21,890 bases of DNA from Pelargonium cotyledonis (taxonomy: Eukaryota > Streptophyta > Magnoliopsida > Geraniales > Geraniaceae), in assembly GCA_036897625.1 (NCBI GenBank), contig JAYMTA010001084.1, forward strand, positions 1 through 21,890. The letters run 5' to 3'. How positions within the stretch are numbered: position 1 is the first letter of the stretch; the number at the start of each line of letters is the position of its first letter. The position numbers were made by a program, and so were the translations under genes. Below, one piece after another: positions 1 to 10,900 of the stretch. The notes under the pieces were generated by a model. It searched no databases. It saw only the letters and a list, made by a program, of their open reading frames with translations, and was not told where the DNA came from.

Positions 1-300
1 GCCATTGGTTTGTGCTGCTGTACTTGCTGTTCTCTTTTTTTTTTTTTTTTTGGACTGCACGGTAAGGTGCAGTGGGTCCCACCCGACCTGTTGCTGTCCG
101 CCGAGGTGCAAGGGGCTGTCGAACCTGCTGCCCGCGGATGAGGCTGGGCTGGCGCACCTGTCGGGCTGCGTCCCTCCGGGCCGATTAGCCTGTAGGCCCC
201 CTGGCCCGTCTCGGTCCCGCGGCTGTTCCCACCGGCTGGGGGTGGGGGGGGTGAAGGCAAAGAATTCTGAGATCACTTTGAAATGAAGGCAAGACAAAGA
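1..300. other. GC-rich island beside a poly-T run, unassigned
   Basis: A run of 17 T (35-51) is followed by about 200 bases that are far richer in G and C than the rest of the window (about 60-255), ending in a G-run. The stretch includes a short inverted repeat CTGCAC/GTGCAG (about 55-72) and GTGGGTCCCAC (72-82), which matches the TCP transcription-factor consensus GTGGGNCCCAC. A 93-codon plus-strand frame crosses it, but its Pro/Cys/Gly/Arg-rich product looks like a by-product of base composition. It could be the edge of a transposon or a promoter/leader cut by the window start; I cannot decide. Confidence 0.3.
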
Positions 301-458
301 AAGTTATTGGAGAAGTCTGTATTATTCTGCAAGACTGCAACAATAAATTGACAGTTTGGATCACCTTTTCTGGTCAATGGCAATCCTAACCAGAGGCCGA
401 AGTTTTACTACACATACAGCTGACACAAACCACACCCAACACAATTTATGAGTTCGGG

Positions 459-678
459 ATCCCCAAGGGATTGACCTGGTTGTCAAGGTGGTTTGCTGTC
501 TCCTTGATCGCCTGGGTTCAAACCTCAGGGTCAGCAACCAAGGATTTATTCCTTGAATGCACCTAGCCGATGTAGGAGGTGCACCCTTACGATCGCTCGG
601 TGAGGTAATAGTCTTGAGTGGCGCATGAAGTTGGCCAGGAGACACCCTTACCATATATAACCAAAAGAAGAAGAAAAA
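459..678 (+). mobile_element. tRNA-derived SINE candidate
   Basis: A pol III-type internal promoter is visible: an A-box-like stretch TGACCTGGTTGTCAAGGTGG (about 472-491) and a B box GGTTCAAACC (515-524), spaced as in tRNA genes. A unique body of about 150 bases follows, ending in an A-rich tail (about 661-679). Flanks look like a decayed target-site duplication: ATTTATGAGTTCGGG (444-458) against ATTTGAGTTTGGG (679-691), differing by a 2-base gap and one substitution. It is not a working tRNA because no cloverleaf or acceptor stem can be formed. The family is not recognised, and the 5' border is uncertain by several bases. Confidence 0.5.
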
Positions 679-691
679 ATTTGAGTTTGGG

Positions 692-1183
692 TTTAAAATA
701 GTTTATATTAAGGTCAAAATCAGGCTAATACATATAACATCATTGAACAGGTTGCCTTCTGATCAGACAAAACCCGCTCACCCATCTTATACAACCTATT
801 TTAGTCCAGTGGATCATGGATTGTGCCCAAACACCTATACCCGACAGTCCTGACCTGTTCCATATTATTTAGACTTTAACTAAGATTAGTAAAAGGAAGT
901 ACAGAAAGAAAAGAGTTATTTTTCCCATGCTGCACTTACATGCCCAGAGCAACTCCACACAGTCAACCCTAACTTTTGTACTCAAGTACTCAACTTCTTC
1001 TCCCCAACCTGCTCTTAGAGCCTTGCCCTCTCTTTTTGTACAACCTAGCCAACTTCTAATGTTAGCAGGAATCAAACACACCAGCAATCACAAGAAAGGC
1101 CCATATATTGGTAAGCATCATTTATAAGCTGCCACATAATAAAAACTTGAGAACTTCATGAAGATCTATGAGTATTGTAGAAC
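692..1183. other. Intergenic DNA, no gene seen
   Basis: AT-rich sequence with only short chance frames on both strands. No splice-consistent coding run, RNA gene or repeat boundary is visible. It may hold old transposon debris. Confidence 0.4.
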
Positions 1184-1329
1184 CCATATGGGTAGACATG
1201 GAAAACCCATGAGCAAGGGTTTTGCATACTCCTCTACGATCCTCAAAGTGCAAGGCACATGAGCATTGAGCAGTAAGTGTTGCAAGGGCCATATGGGTAG
1301 ACATGGAAGACTCATGAGCAAAGATCTTG
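1184..1329. repeat. Pair of 41-base direct repeats 105 bases apart
   Basis: The segment starting CCATATGGGTAGACATGGAA occurs at 1184-1224 and again at 1289-1329, with a few substitutions between copies. The spacer is about 64 bases. The second copy ends just 18 bases before the miniature LTR element at 1348. This may be remains of an older LTR or tandem array into which that element inserted, but it is not part of either recognisable LTR. Confidence 0.6.
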
Positions 1330-1347
1330 AACCCCGCCTAGGCAAAG

Positions 1348-1675
1348 TGATGCAAGTAAATTATGTCCAAAAATTGGCGTTCTAAGAATAGGCCGAAATT
1401 CAGTTAGCACATTCAAAATGGGCTCTTAATCAATAATCATCGCTTCTTCATCTACACATATGTGATTCCGATATTGTTTCCTTTTTGGGGTTTATGTTTT
1501 AGGTAGTACTAGGATTTGCCCATTTGGGTAGTTTTAAGATTTGGTAGTTTATTGTGTCCAGTTAGTTTTCGGTTAGTATATATATTTGCTTTAGTGAGCT
1601 TTTGAATTTTAAGTTGATTAATGAGAAAGAAAGAAACGTAGTTTGTTCTAATGAACTTTTTCTTTTGTTCAGTCA
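1348..1675 (+). repeat. 5' LTR of the miniature retroelement
   Basis: Starts TG and probably ends CA (1674-1675), the usual LTR ends. If the LTR instead runs to the CA at 1700-1701, the primer-binding site would begin about 4 bases later, which is the more usual spacing. The 3' border is therefore open. Confidence 0.65.
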
Positions 1676-1985
1676 TTTCGTCTCCACGTAGTTATGCATC
1701 AAGTAGGTATCAGAGATCTAGGTTGCTCTTTAATTGGCAAAGCAGGTGCAAGTTCCTCAGACGCAGTCACGGTGATAGGATGTGTGGAGTCATCCTACAG
1801 ACGATGAAACAAAATGTCTGCAAGATCATAAAAACAAAAACCTACGTAGACAGGTTCTTACCCTTACAACATTGACGGCGCAGAATGGGAATGATCACCA
1901 AAGGGATGACGGTTCAGTGGAAGGTGGAAGCCGTGATTGATGAGGAGTTAGACTTGAGGAAGAGTCTTTTTCAAGAGGGGAAGTA

Positions 1986-2342
1986 TGATGCAAGTGATTT
2001 AGGATAAAAAATGGTGTTCCCGAAATAGGCCAAAATTTTGTCAGTATTTTTGAAACGGGCCCACAATCAATCCTCACCATTTCTTCATGATCTATGTCGT
2101 CATGGACAATTCCAAGATTGTTTCCTTTCCTGGGAATTTTTATGTTTTAGGTAGCATTAGTTTTATGATTTGGTAATACTTTATTGTCTCTTATTAGTTT
2201 TAGCCTTTAGGGTTTGAGCAGTATATATATTTGTTATTAGTTATTTGTTTTAGACCTTTGGTGAACTTTTGATTTCAATTTGATTAATGAGAATGAAAGG
2301 TACATAATTTCTTGTAAAGTATCTTGTTCTTTCGGTCAGTCG
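1986..2342 (+). repeat. 3' LTR of the miniature retroelement
   Basis: Aligns with 1348-1675 along its length, with many substitutions and several small insertions, so the element is old. Similarity fades after CAGTC at about 2342. Confidence 0.65.
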
Positions 2343-3700
2343 ATGATTGAATTTAAGATTTTGACCCAAATAAATGGGTAGTGTCCAAGTTGGCACATGC
2401 CTTCAATACCTCATCTCAACACGACAGAAATGCAACCACCTGACACTAAAAGTCCCCCCCACTTGCTAACACTAATATGTCTAGGATTTTGAAATTCAGA
2501 AAGCAAGAGACTTCATAAAGATTGACTCCATAGCTGACCTGAACTACTGGAAAGCACACATAACAACCCACACAGGAAGATGTGGAAAATATGAAAATAC
2601 CCTTGATTAAGTAAAACTTATTAAATCTAAACTAGAAGAATTATAACATGTAAAAAATACATATTATGACTCAACTCAACAAAAATTGACTATACAAGCT
2701 ATCAGTCAAACCCTATAACACTCACATGGTAGGAAGCCAAAAATCGTTACAACAAGTGATGCCAAATATGGTTATAAAAATAAATAATATAATAAAAAAG
2801 ACAAAATAGAAAAGAAAAGAAAAGGGGAATGCTATATTTCCAATTCCAAAATTGGATTTAATATGGAAATGCTAAACAAACTTGCTCTATATAGACGCCT
2901 CTTAGTTCTAGGATACATACAATAAGAATAGAAAATTGAATTAGGAGTTCACTGAATGACTATTATTAGTACGAACATCTGCATACATCAAACAGGTTAT
3001 GCAGCTGACTTGCCTTTATTGTTTATATTTGCTTTTAAGAAGGTATATCACATGAGCAGTCGCTTGCAGCTACTCCAACTATTGTTATTCTATTTTGGGT
3101 TTTACTGAAGTAAAGCGTACAAGGGGGAAACATGTGTCATTGTAGAATATATATTTGAGCTAACATAATAAGAGTTGGTGGACATGGTAGAATTAAAATT
3201 AAAAGATCTTATGGGTAGAATTATGTAGTTTCGTATTGTTAATGACTCACAAACTCAGGTTTCACATTTTTAATACGGTACAGATAACAGATATAGCATT
3301 TAAGCGATAGCAATCTTGTAAATAAACCACCTTGAACATTTATATAATTGTTAATTAGTATCCATTAGGCGTATACTGATTGGCAGGCCTAGTATTATGA
3401 TCAGTAGTAACCAGTGTATGGAGAAACTAGACAGTGTGCCTTGCTAAGGGGTCCTGGTGTGTAACAATAAATTTGCCTATTTGCACGCTTTATAAGAAAA
3501 TAAGAAAACACATCTAAGACAGGCGCTACCTACACTTAACTAATATACCAAATTCTGTCATTAAAAGTGGTACACCTTTGTCCAGGTTTTTAAGTTGTGA
3601 GCTATTAAGGCTTGTCAGCCAAGTAACATAACTACTTGGTCATGCAGGACAAAAAATAGAGAAAAATTTAAATACACAATGGCAGACAAAACAAAGTCAG
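2343..3700. other. Intergenic DNA downstream of the unknown-protein gene
   Basis: AT-rich sequence without long frames on either strand. The part nearest 3700 probably includes the 3' UTR of the minus-strand gene that ends near 3701. No RNA gene or clear transposon end was found. Confidence 0.35.
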
Positions 3701-6266
3701 TTAATAAGACTGCAATTCAGACCAAGTAATTCCACTGTCCAATACAGCTTCAAGCAATGAATCACACGAGCAACCTCATAAGTAAACTACAATGATTCGC
3801 AGTATAGTCATACAAGTTTTAACGCATGTTAGTATATGAAATTTCCTATTAGATGTTGTAGGCAATATAATAGACCTAACTGCTTGCAACTATAAGGCTT
3901 TTTTAACTTATTCTGTTTTTTTATAGGAAGAATGGTACGGAAAGGAAGTCAATAAAGCTAGAATTTGACAATACCTTCCTCCAGCGAAAGCTGAATAGAT
4001 CTCTTTTCCAATTCAACAGCATGTCTGCTAAGTTCAACCGAGGAGAGTGACCGAAGCACTGAAGGAATAACATAAATCAATAGGTGTATACATGCATTAG
4101 ATTTTAAGTAATAGAAAAATTCAGCATCTTAAGGTGACTTCTATAGGGGCAAGAGCGTACTCTGTAGATAATCCTCTTGATCTGATTGGTCTAACTTTTG
4201 CAATAACATCTGCAATTGCTTAAAACGCTCTTCCCAATTCACATACTTCTTTCTCTCGGGATTACCTGCTGGAGGAATAGTAGAAGCCTGAGGAAGATTT
4301 GATTCAGCTGGCGCTAACCTCATACCAGACATCCCAAGAGAAACAGGAACCGAAGGTTTTCCAGAAGACCCCACTGAAGTGGTAACCGGAAAAGGTGCAA
4401 ATGCTGGAAAACATGAAACCTTTTGCTCCTTCAACTGAGAATTTGGGTGGGTTTTCTCATCCTGATGACCAGGATGCCTTAAAAGTGTACAATCAGCATT
4501 TAATCCAGTGCCATTGCAAGTGCTGCTCTTGCCTGATTCTGCTTCAGGCTTTCTACGGACATAGACAAGACGTCCATTTGCAGTAGTACTGTTTGGAGAT
4601 TGGTGGTGTGGAGGGCTTACAGAGCATTCAGTTGAAGGTCTTTTGGTACCAGAAACTTTAATGGCATCAGTAACAGGACCTCTATCCTTCGAAAATGGAG
4701 AGTTTCCACTAGGATTACGTACTGTGATTTTGTTTTCATTCTGCAAATCTCTCAGTGGTGTCTTCTTTATGGCAACTGGTATGTGTTTATCCCGAGTGGA
4801 CAATTCAGTATCAGTTGTGCCCAGCCCATATTCATTGAACTTAGAGTCCACCATTTGTTGAACCATCTGAAGTAACTTCTCATGAAAATAATCTACAGTT
4901 CATAGAATATATAATTACAAGATTAGAGATCAAATAAATTCAATCATACTACTCTGAGAGTAAGCGGAATTCGAATAGATGATGTGAATACAAGTCAAAC
5001 AGCATGAAAAACTAAATAGTTGCGACCAATTATTATGAGATAATATGAATTAGCTTCATCATAATATGCCTTGTACTCCCAAACAAGAGTGGTTTGGCAG
5101 ATATAGATGTGCAACAAGTATATATCTTGCGTACTAATTGAGATCCTAATATATATTAATGAAAACTTAATTCACAATACAGGATAAACCCACAAGGCAG
5201 AACTCTACAAAGGAGCTTACGAAACAAAGATTTTGAAGGCCATTTGCCACTAAAAACTAACAGACCATTTAAAATACAGTAACTGACCACATAAAGGCAA
5301 AAACAGACACTGCACTTTACAAAGTCATGAAAAAGTTTGTTCAAGAAAAAGGCTTGAAAAAGTAAATTGCATATCAGTAACTTCAAATCTCTTTTAGAGA
5401 ATTAAATGCTCAAAAAAGATATGACTAATTGTAACACAGTTTGGATAGTTAAAAATTCAGAAATAGAATTAATATCCAAATCCAACGAAATCCTATCAGC
5501 CATCCAAGTTGGGAATGTGACAAACGTGTTTGCAGCAATTAAAAAAAAACAAAAAGAAATAAAAAGTGTAACCTGAATACAATGATTAGGAAAAAGTGTG
5601 CCTTCAACTCCATTTTTCAAAAACCAAGTAACAACCTCTCTATTTCGTGTCTTCTTATTGCTCTTTTATTACGCACACACACACAGACTAACAGTCAACC
5701 ACTGTCTTATCCATAAAACATAAAGGAAATATCTTATCATATGATCCCATGAGCATAGTTCTACTGGAGTTCAGTTAACAGATTTCGGAATATTTTTATC
5801 TTTCCTCCCTCCAAGAGTCAAACTTTATTACTGATGTAGTCTCTTGTTTTGGTAAAATGTTATCCCAAGGTCAATTAACTATTTACCAACTCAAGTGTAA
5901 CTCATGAATGAACCATTAGGAATTGATTAACACAATTCAGGCATAAAAAATTGCAATTAAGGAAAACATTAAAAACACAGAACCAGCAATTACATAAACT
6001 TGACACTACATTATCCAAATAGTAAGCTTCTACACTGAATCTAAACCCACAACTCGAATCCCATCTCCCAAAGATACACGAAAATCGAATTTGATTTGCT
6101 CTTGATCTTCAAGCAAAAAACCAGAAAAACCAGAATCCAGACTTCAATTACCACAAAATTAAATTCTTTACACATGGGTTCTACTCAAAATCGAAAACTA
6201 ACAGCACCCACTTGATCAATTACACGAAAATCCCAGAAATGGAAACGCTTACAAAAATGCCATCAT
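3701..6266 (-). CDS. Conserved plant protein of unknown function, six coding exons
   Basis: My spliced model on the minus strand is 6253-6266, 5573-5639, 5221-5256, 4161-4878, 3975-4058 and 3701-3774; all junctions are GT...AG and join in frame to about 330 aa. It starts MMAFLEVVTWFLKNGVEG, then has a large exon (residues 40-279) with KLLQMVQQMVDSKFNEYG, a basic low-complexity middle rich in Ser, Pro and Thr, a YVRRK motif (about 145-149), and a probably coiled region with NWEERFKQLQMLLQKLDQSD. The fifth exon encodes LRSLSSVELSRHAVELEKRS followed by IQLSLEE, the most conserved-looking part. I recall this C-terminal block from plant proteins lacking an assigned function. No signal peptide, membrane helix or known catalytic motif is visible. 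Exons 4 and 5 are well supported, exon 2 is good, exons 1 and 3 are tentative and the last exon is weak. The first coding exon would carry only 14 coding bases. Confidence 0.62.
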
Positions 6267-6401
6267 GTTCTCATTCAGCTCGTAAATGCACGAACCCAGA
6301 AACAGAATTGGAATTGTAATATAAGAAATCGAATTTAAATACAAATAGAGAAAGTGATGATTGAAGAAAATTTAGAGTTGGAGCAAAGTGGGAATAGCAT
6401 T

Positions 6402-6500
6402 TACCTTAGCTCATAGGAACCGCTGGAGAGAGTTGGGTTTCAAAAGTTATGGAAGCTTTGGCTCTAACGATAAAAAGCTTTGGCCTAAATAAAATTGATT
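6402..6500 (-). promoter_or_regulatory. Probable 5'-UTR exon of the unknown-protein gene
   Basis: Read on the minus strand, a pyrimidine-rich leader (ACCCAACTCTCTCCAG) ends at a clean donor, CTAAG|GTAAATG, at 6405. An intron of about 126 bases would join it to the acceptor before 6278 and then the ATG at 6266. The leader carries a tiny upstream frame ATG AGC TAA. A TATA-like TATTTATAA lies at about 6528-6536, roughly 30-40 bases before the likely start of transcription. No transcript evidence is available. Confidence 0.4.
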
Positions 6501-6539
6501 ATTCAGTCCCCATGCTACTTCTAAAATTATAAATAGACC

Positions 6540-7320
6540 CCCTTAACTTCACATATTTATACTTTTGACACATAAACTTGTTAATTTCTATGATTCACCC
6601 AAAGGCCATTTTTTAGCTAATTTGTGTTTCTTTCCATATTTAAATATTTATTGTGGAGAAATTAACTCAATCAATTAACAACTGATTTTCATCTTAAATA
6701 TTAATGGGAAAGTTTTAAAACCCATGTGTAAAATTAAAAGAAGCCTATAAAACCATATTAGGCTGTAAATGCATGATCTGGGAAGCCTGTTTTTTCCTAG
6801 TTAAATATTTAATTTTTGTTTTATTAATTGTATAGACATTAATGATATTTTTTTATTTATTGGTAGGCACAATATGATTTTAATTGGAGAAAAATATCTA
6901 TGTAATGTCATTAACTCACACTTCATTAACAAATGTTACAGATATTTTAATGTGTTTATTTGAATTTAATATTCATTGAAATATTGGAATAACGAATTAA
7001 AAAATGTTAAATGTCTTAAGTTAATACAAACACCCTCATAATTTATGTACGATGTGAAAATTTATATGACAGATCTATGATTCATATTTTTGTAAATTAA
7101 ATTTATTAGGTCTATTTCATCATACTTGTGTCATATTTAATGGATCGAAATGATTTATTTCATTTCCATGCTACATTTGCATTGCTTATTCATAGACAGA
7201 CACAAAATCCTGATATCTTATCGTACTTGTTTGAATATCTAGTTCTTGGAATTTTTATATTATTACTCGTATATTACTAGCACAGCAAAGATAGGTAAAC
7301 TTAGAATATTCGGTATATTT
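6540..7320. other. AT-rich intergenic DNA
   Basis: Very AT-rich, no coding frame of note on either strand. No inverted or direct repeat border was recognised. It separates the promoter of the unknown-protein gene from the coding-like remnant at 7418-7640. Confidence 0.4.
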
Positions 7321-7327
7321 TCCAAAG

Positions 7328-7353
7328 GTGTACTTTTTTTTCATGTACACCTC
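7328..7353. repeat. Short inverted repeat
   Basis: GGTGTAC and GTACACC are separated by a T-rich loop of about 11 bases. It could form a hairpin in either strand or be the end of a small transposon. No partner end was found nearby. Confidence 0.35.
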
Positions 7354-7417
7354 GGATCCTAGGAGAATGGGTGTCGTCGAAGAATTCTTTGAGTTCATCG
7401 GGTGTAGTCATCATCAT

Positions 7418-7640
7418 CTAATATCCTTCAAACCTTTTAGTCATCTTTTCAATCTTCTTGCGCAGGTGTCGGATGAGGTAGAAGTACAACCATAAGTGGA
7501 ATGCGAGCTCCCCAAGCAACTGGAACTCCTTGAGCTCGGGAATTACATTCTGATAACGAGGTTGACTCGGCCAAAGTTGATAAGAATGTATAACAATGTT
7601 AAACACAAAAGCTAAAACCTTGGCACCTCTAGTTTTGATC
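7418..7640 (-). pseudogene. Coding-like remnant, unassigned
   Basis: On the minus strand a frame with normal codon-like composition and higher GC than its surroundings reads through VIPELKEFQLLGELAF, then an aromatic/basic run ending IEKMTKRFEGY and a stop at 7418. It continues upstream of its first ATG to an AG at about 7622, so it could be a terminal exon of a lost gene or a transposon-gene fragment. After the stop, in the same frame, another open run (MMMTTPDELKEFF) continues towards 7330. No upstream exons are seen, and the gene family is not recognised. Confidence 0.3.
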
Positions 7641-7859
7641 CCAGATATTCACAAAACACAATTGTAATAAATAGATAACCCATAATCAAAATATAATCAG
7701 TTCATTGAGTGCCAACAAACATAAATTAATAACAAAAATTCCGAGGGAAAATACTAAGCAAGGTGTATGTACATATAAGATAGGAGAGTGCCAAGATAGC
7801 CCTGTAACGCAATGAGCTTATATCCACAGGTTCACAACTCTATCATGTTTCTGTATTTG

Positions 7860-7865
7860 TTTATT
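7860..7865 (-). terminator. Candidate polyadenylation signal of DSK2
   Basis: AATAAA on the minus strand, about 130 bases after the DSK2 stop codon at 7997, a usual distance for a plant 3' UTR. It is inferred from position and motif only. Confidence 0.4.
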
Positions 7866-7996
7866 CGACCGCGCAAAATGGTTCCCGCAAATCTCCAGTC
7901 AGTGTCCACAGAAGAAGGCACTAGTTCAAATTGGCTAATCTCAAGTGTGCACATAACAGTTTCGATAAAAATATAGGAACACGGAACCTAACAGGG

Positions 7997-10900
7997 TTAG
8001 GGGCCTGGATTTCCCAAAAGTCGCTCTACTGCAGCATGGACGTTCCCGGAAGTAGCGCGCAGCGCCCTGATATTCTCTTGGGTGTCGAAGAAACCCATTT
8101 CTTGAAGTTGTGAAAGCTGAGTTGCATAAAGTTCTTCTGGTGGTACTGCAAAAACAACATTATACATATTTAGAGGCAGCCTAAACGTTGAGGTTTAAAA
8201 AATGAACAATCATAGGAGAATTTTTAACCATTAGATGTGTTTGGACCACTCATGCCCATGCCGCCAGCTCCAAGACCACCAAACATATTCATCAACAAAT
8301 CCAAATTCGCGGTGTTGGGCATTCCTGTTGCTCCGCCACCTTGAGCTGGCTGCCTGTGCAAAATAGCGGCAAAATAAATGGCAACACCAACGGGTTGAAA
8401 TGCTGTTTCAACATGGTGCTTCTGAGCATTTTTACGGGTTATTATGTCATACATTGCCTTTGACTAACACACCGAATCTCTCACTATAGTAACATTAAGA
8501 TATGAGGTCATCATTTTTTTTTTATTTACATACTGGCAATTAGAAAATGATCTTCATATCTCTGTTTTTGTAGTTATATCAAGGATGAGAATGGGGCCAA
8601 TTCTTTTTTTGTAATTTTTGGAAGCCAAAATTATTACTAGACTTACTACACATCAACTAAGCAGACAAATTTAATATTCAATCAGAAAATAGTACTAAAA
8701 GAAATTTACAAGCAAACATACTTCTAATATGCTAACGACACAACGTCAAAGAACAAAATATAGAGATACTTCCACTTACTGGGTTGACTGCGGTCGGTTG
8801 AGCTGAGATAGAAGTGATTGTTGCATAGTTAGCATTTGCTGTGAGAGGAAACAAAGGTAGAAAGGCCAGGTACACAGTGAGAATATTACAAAACAATTTC
8901 AAGGTAACCATACCACGTGTCCTTAAAAAGTCAAATAGGATTGTTATTGTTAAAGACATATATGGAGTATATAAATAACAAATGCCGTGCCATTCTAATA
9001 GACTGAAAGATAAAATGTAAACTACAAAAAGATCTAAAGTCGGAGTCATAACAAGAGGCATCAGTAGCAACCTGCATTGTCTCAGGTGAAGTTAACTGTC
9101 GAAGAAGTTCAGGATTTTGCATCATTTCTCTCAATTGAGGATTCAAATCAACCATGCTACGCAGCTGAGGATTGAGGTTGAGAACCTAAAATTCAAGAAC
9201 CCTTTTAAGAAACGAATCAAGGTTATAACCACCTGTAAAACTAACACCGTCTTAATATTCACAGTACCTGATTCATATATTGGGGATTTGAGAGGAGGCT
9301 CTGCATCATCTGTGATACAACTGGATTGTGCATCATCTGATTCATCTGAGCAGCATCTGGCATGCCATTAAGCATGTTCTGCATATCAGGTAGCCCAAGC
9401 CCTCCAAGACCACCAGCAACTGGTGGTCTTGCTCCACCAGTAGGGGTTGACCTGGTAGTAGTATTTGTCTGGGCAACCCCTGACCATTTAGAATAAATAA
9501 TAAATCATTAGTAATACAGAAAAAAAATGTCAACACATCATCACACTACATTCAAAGCAACCAGTTAAAAGTACAATGGATTTGCTAGAATTTAAAATCA
9601 TACCAACTAAGAGAGCCTATTCCAGCATTAAGGACCACACTATTTTAGACTTGATAAATATAAAAACATGACAATTACCTTCTACAACTAAACACAACAA
9701 GATACAACAATTCAGGCAGTCTCAAGAAGGCATGGCAATTCATATGGTACATGAACCAGAGGGTTAGAATATAGCCCTCTGATCCAATTTGATATGGAGA
9801 ACACAATATGATTGTATCGAAATCCACGAAGGTTCAATATGTTTCCATAGTCCTGATTATCTGTGATGGCAGGAACTATGCTTCCTTACAGCATACAAAA
9901 TGTTGTCTACATCCAAGGATGCGCATCAGCTTCTAGTCTATAGTTTATTACATTTTTCTTTTAGAATAAAATATAATTTAAGAAAACAATTGAATTATTT
10001 AGATGGAACAAGAATGTTATTCCTCTTCTTTGAGTCAATTTACGTGCAATCATCTCAGGTTCCAGGGCATATAAAAATGTGAACCCATTCCTTTTTTCTT
10101 TAGAGAGAATGAAAATGAGATAATCTGAGGAGATGGGGATGAAAATACGAAAGAATGGTTTATAGTTTGCACATAAAAATATTCATTCACATTCCCTTCA
10201 AAATAATCCAATGCGACCTCATAATAGATCTGAGAATGTGCTCTGGGAGCAAACAATCCTCTGATTAGAAGCTTACCACCAGTGCTATTCCAGGGGTTAG
10301 GAAGTGGGTTAGTATTTGGAGCTGCTCCTGTAGCTGATTCAGAGCCAGTAGTTGAAGGATTGTTAGATCCATCCCTGGTTTGTGCCCCCGCCGCTGCTTG
10401 ATTCCCCAAGAGAGCAGCAAATGGGTTAGAAGGGGCATCATTTCCAGTATTCCCACCCATAGTTGTAGCATTCAGAAATGGTTCCTGAACATTTTCATAC
10501 ATACGCCTTAGCATGTTAAATCCCTCTGGAGATGATTCAATATTACTCATCGCCCTGTCAGTATTCCGCATCATTTCCCTCATAAGCTCAGGGTTCCTGG
10601 CAGCCTCTAATGTTTGTCGAAGAATCCCAGGATCGTTAAGTACATGCGCAAGCTCGGGATTTCGGTCAATGATGTCACGCATTTGAGGATTGCTCATGAT
10701 CAATCCACGCATTAACTCAGGGTTATTCATCAGGTTCTGAATAGCAGGCATGTTCATTATCTCCCTCATCACATTAGGGTCCTGAGTAAGTTGTTGCTGT
10801 ACCTGTTCAAATTCTGGAAGTCCAGCTCCAAATAAACCAGGTGCCCCACCACCACCACCACCAGCACCTAGCGGATTGAAACCAAGTCCAGGAAATAAAG

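Larger units (their letters stand above)
1348..2342 (+). mobile_element. Miniature LTR retroelement (TRIM-like), non-coding
   Basis: Two diverged direct repeats bound the element: LTR 1 about 1348-1675 (possibly to 1701) and LTR 2 about 1986-2342. Both begin TGATGCAAGT and share landmarks in the same order: AATAGGCC(G/A)AAAT, ATTGTTTCCTTT, TTATGTTTTAGGTAG, AGTATATATATTTG, GATTAATGAGAA and a CAGTC end. After LTR 1, GGTATCAGAG (1706-1715) matches the primer-binding site used with initiator-tRNA-Met. Before LTR 2 a purine-rich stretch (about 1973-1984, AAGAGGGGAAGT) fits a polypurine tract. The interior is only about 310 bases and has no gag or pol, so the element must have relied on another element's proteins. 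I see no matching target duplication at the outer edges. A heavily deleted Copia-type element is the alternative. Confidence 0.72.

Noticed and set aside
5-286. 93-codon plus-strand frame in the GC-rich patch
   Set aside because: Starts with a poly-Phe stretch from the T-run and continues as a Pro/Cys/Gly/Arg mix. No domain, no splice context; GC bias explains the openness.
472-524. A true tRNA gene
   Set aside because: Only the internal promoter boxes are present; acceptor and anticodon stems cannot be paired. The same applies to 19872-19929.
361-654. 97-codon minus-strand frame
   Set aside because: It overlaps the SINE candidate and reads antisense to its A and B boxes. There is no coding signature.
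1651-1875. gag-like coding in the interior of the miniature LTR element
   Set aside because: The 74-codon frame starts inside the LTR and shows no gag zinc knuckle or pol motif.
4892-4892. Alternative start of the large exon at 4892 (adding DYFHE before KLLQM)
   Set aside because: The added residues look plausible, but the phase does not match the two upstream exons, whereas 4878 keeps the frame. It could still be right if an unseen exon exists.
10050-10276. Continuation of the large DSK2 exon frame past GGT G
   Set aside because: The frame reads past the donor GTAAGC at 10276 into intron sequence; the next exon at 9479 restores the frame and the family-typical sequence.
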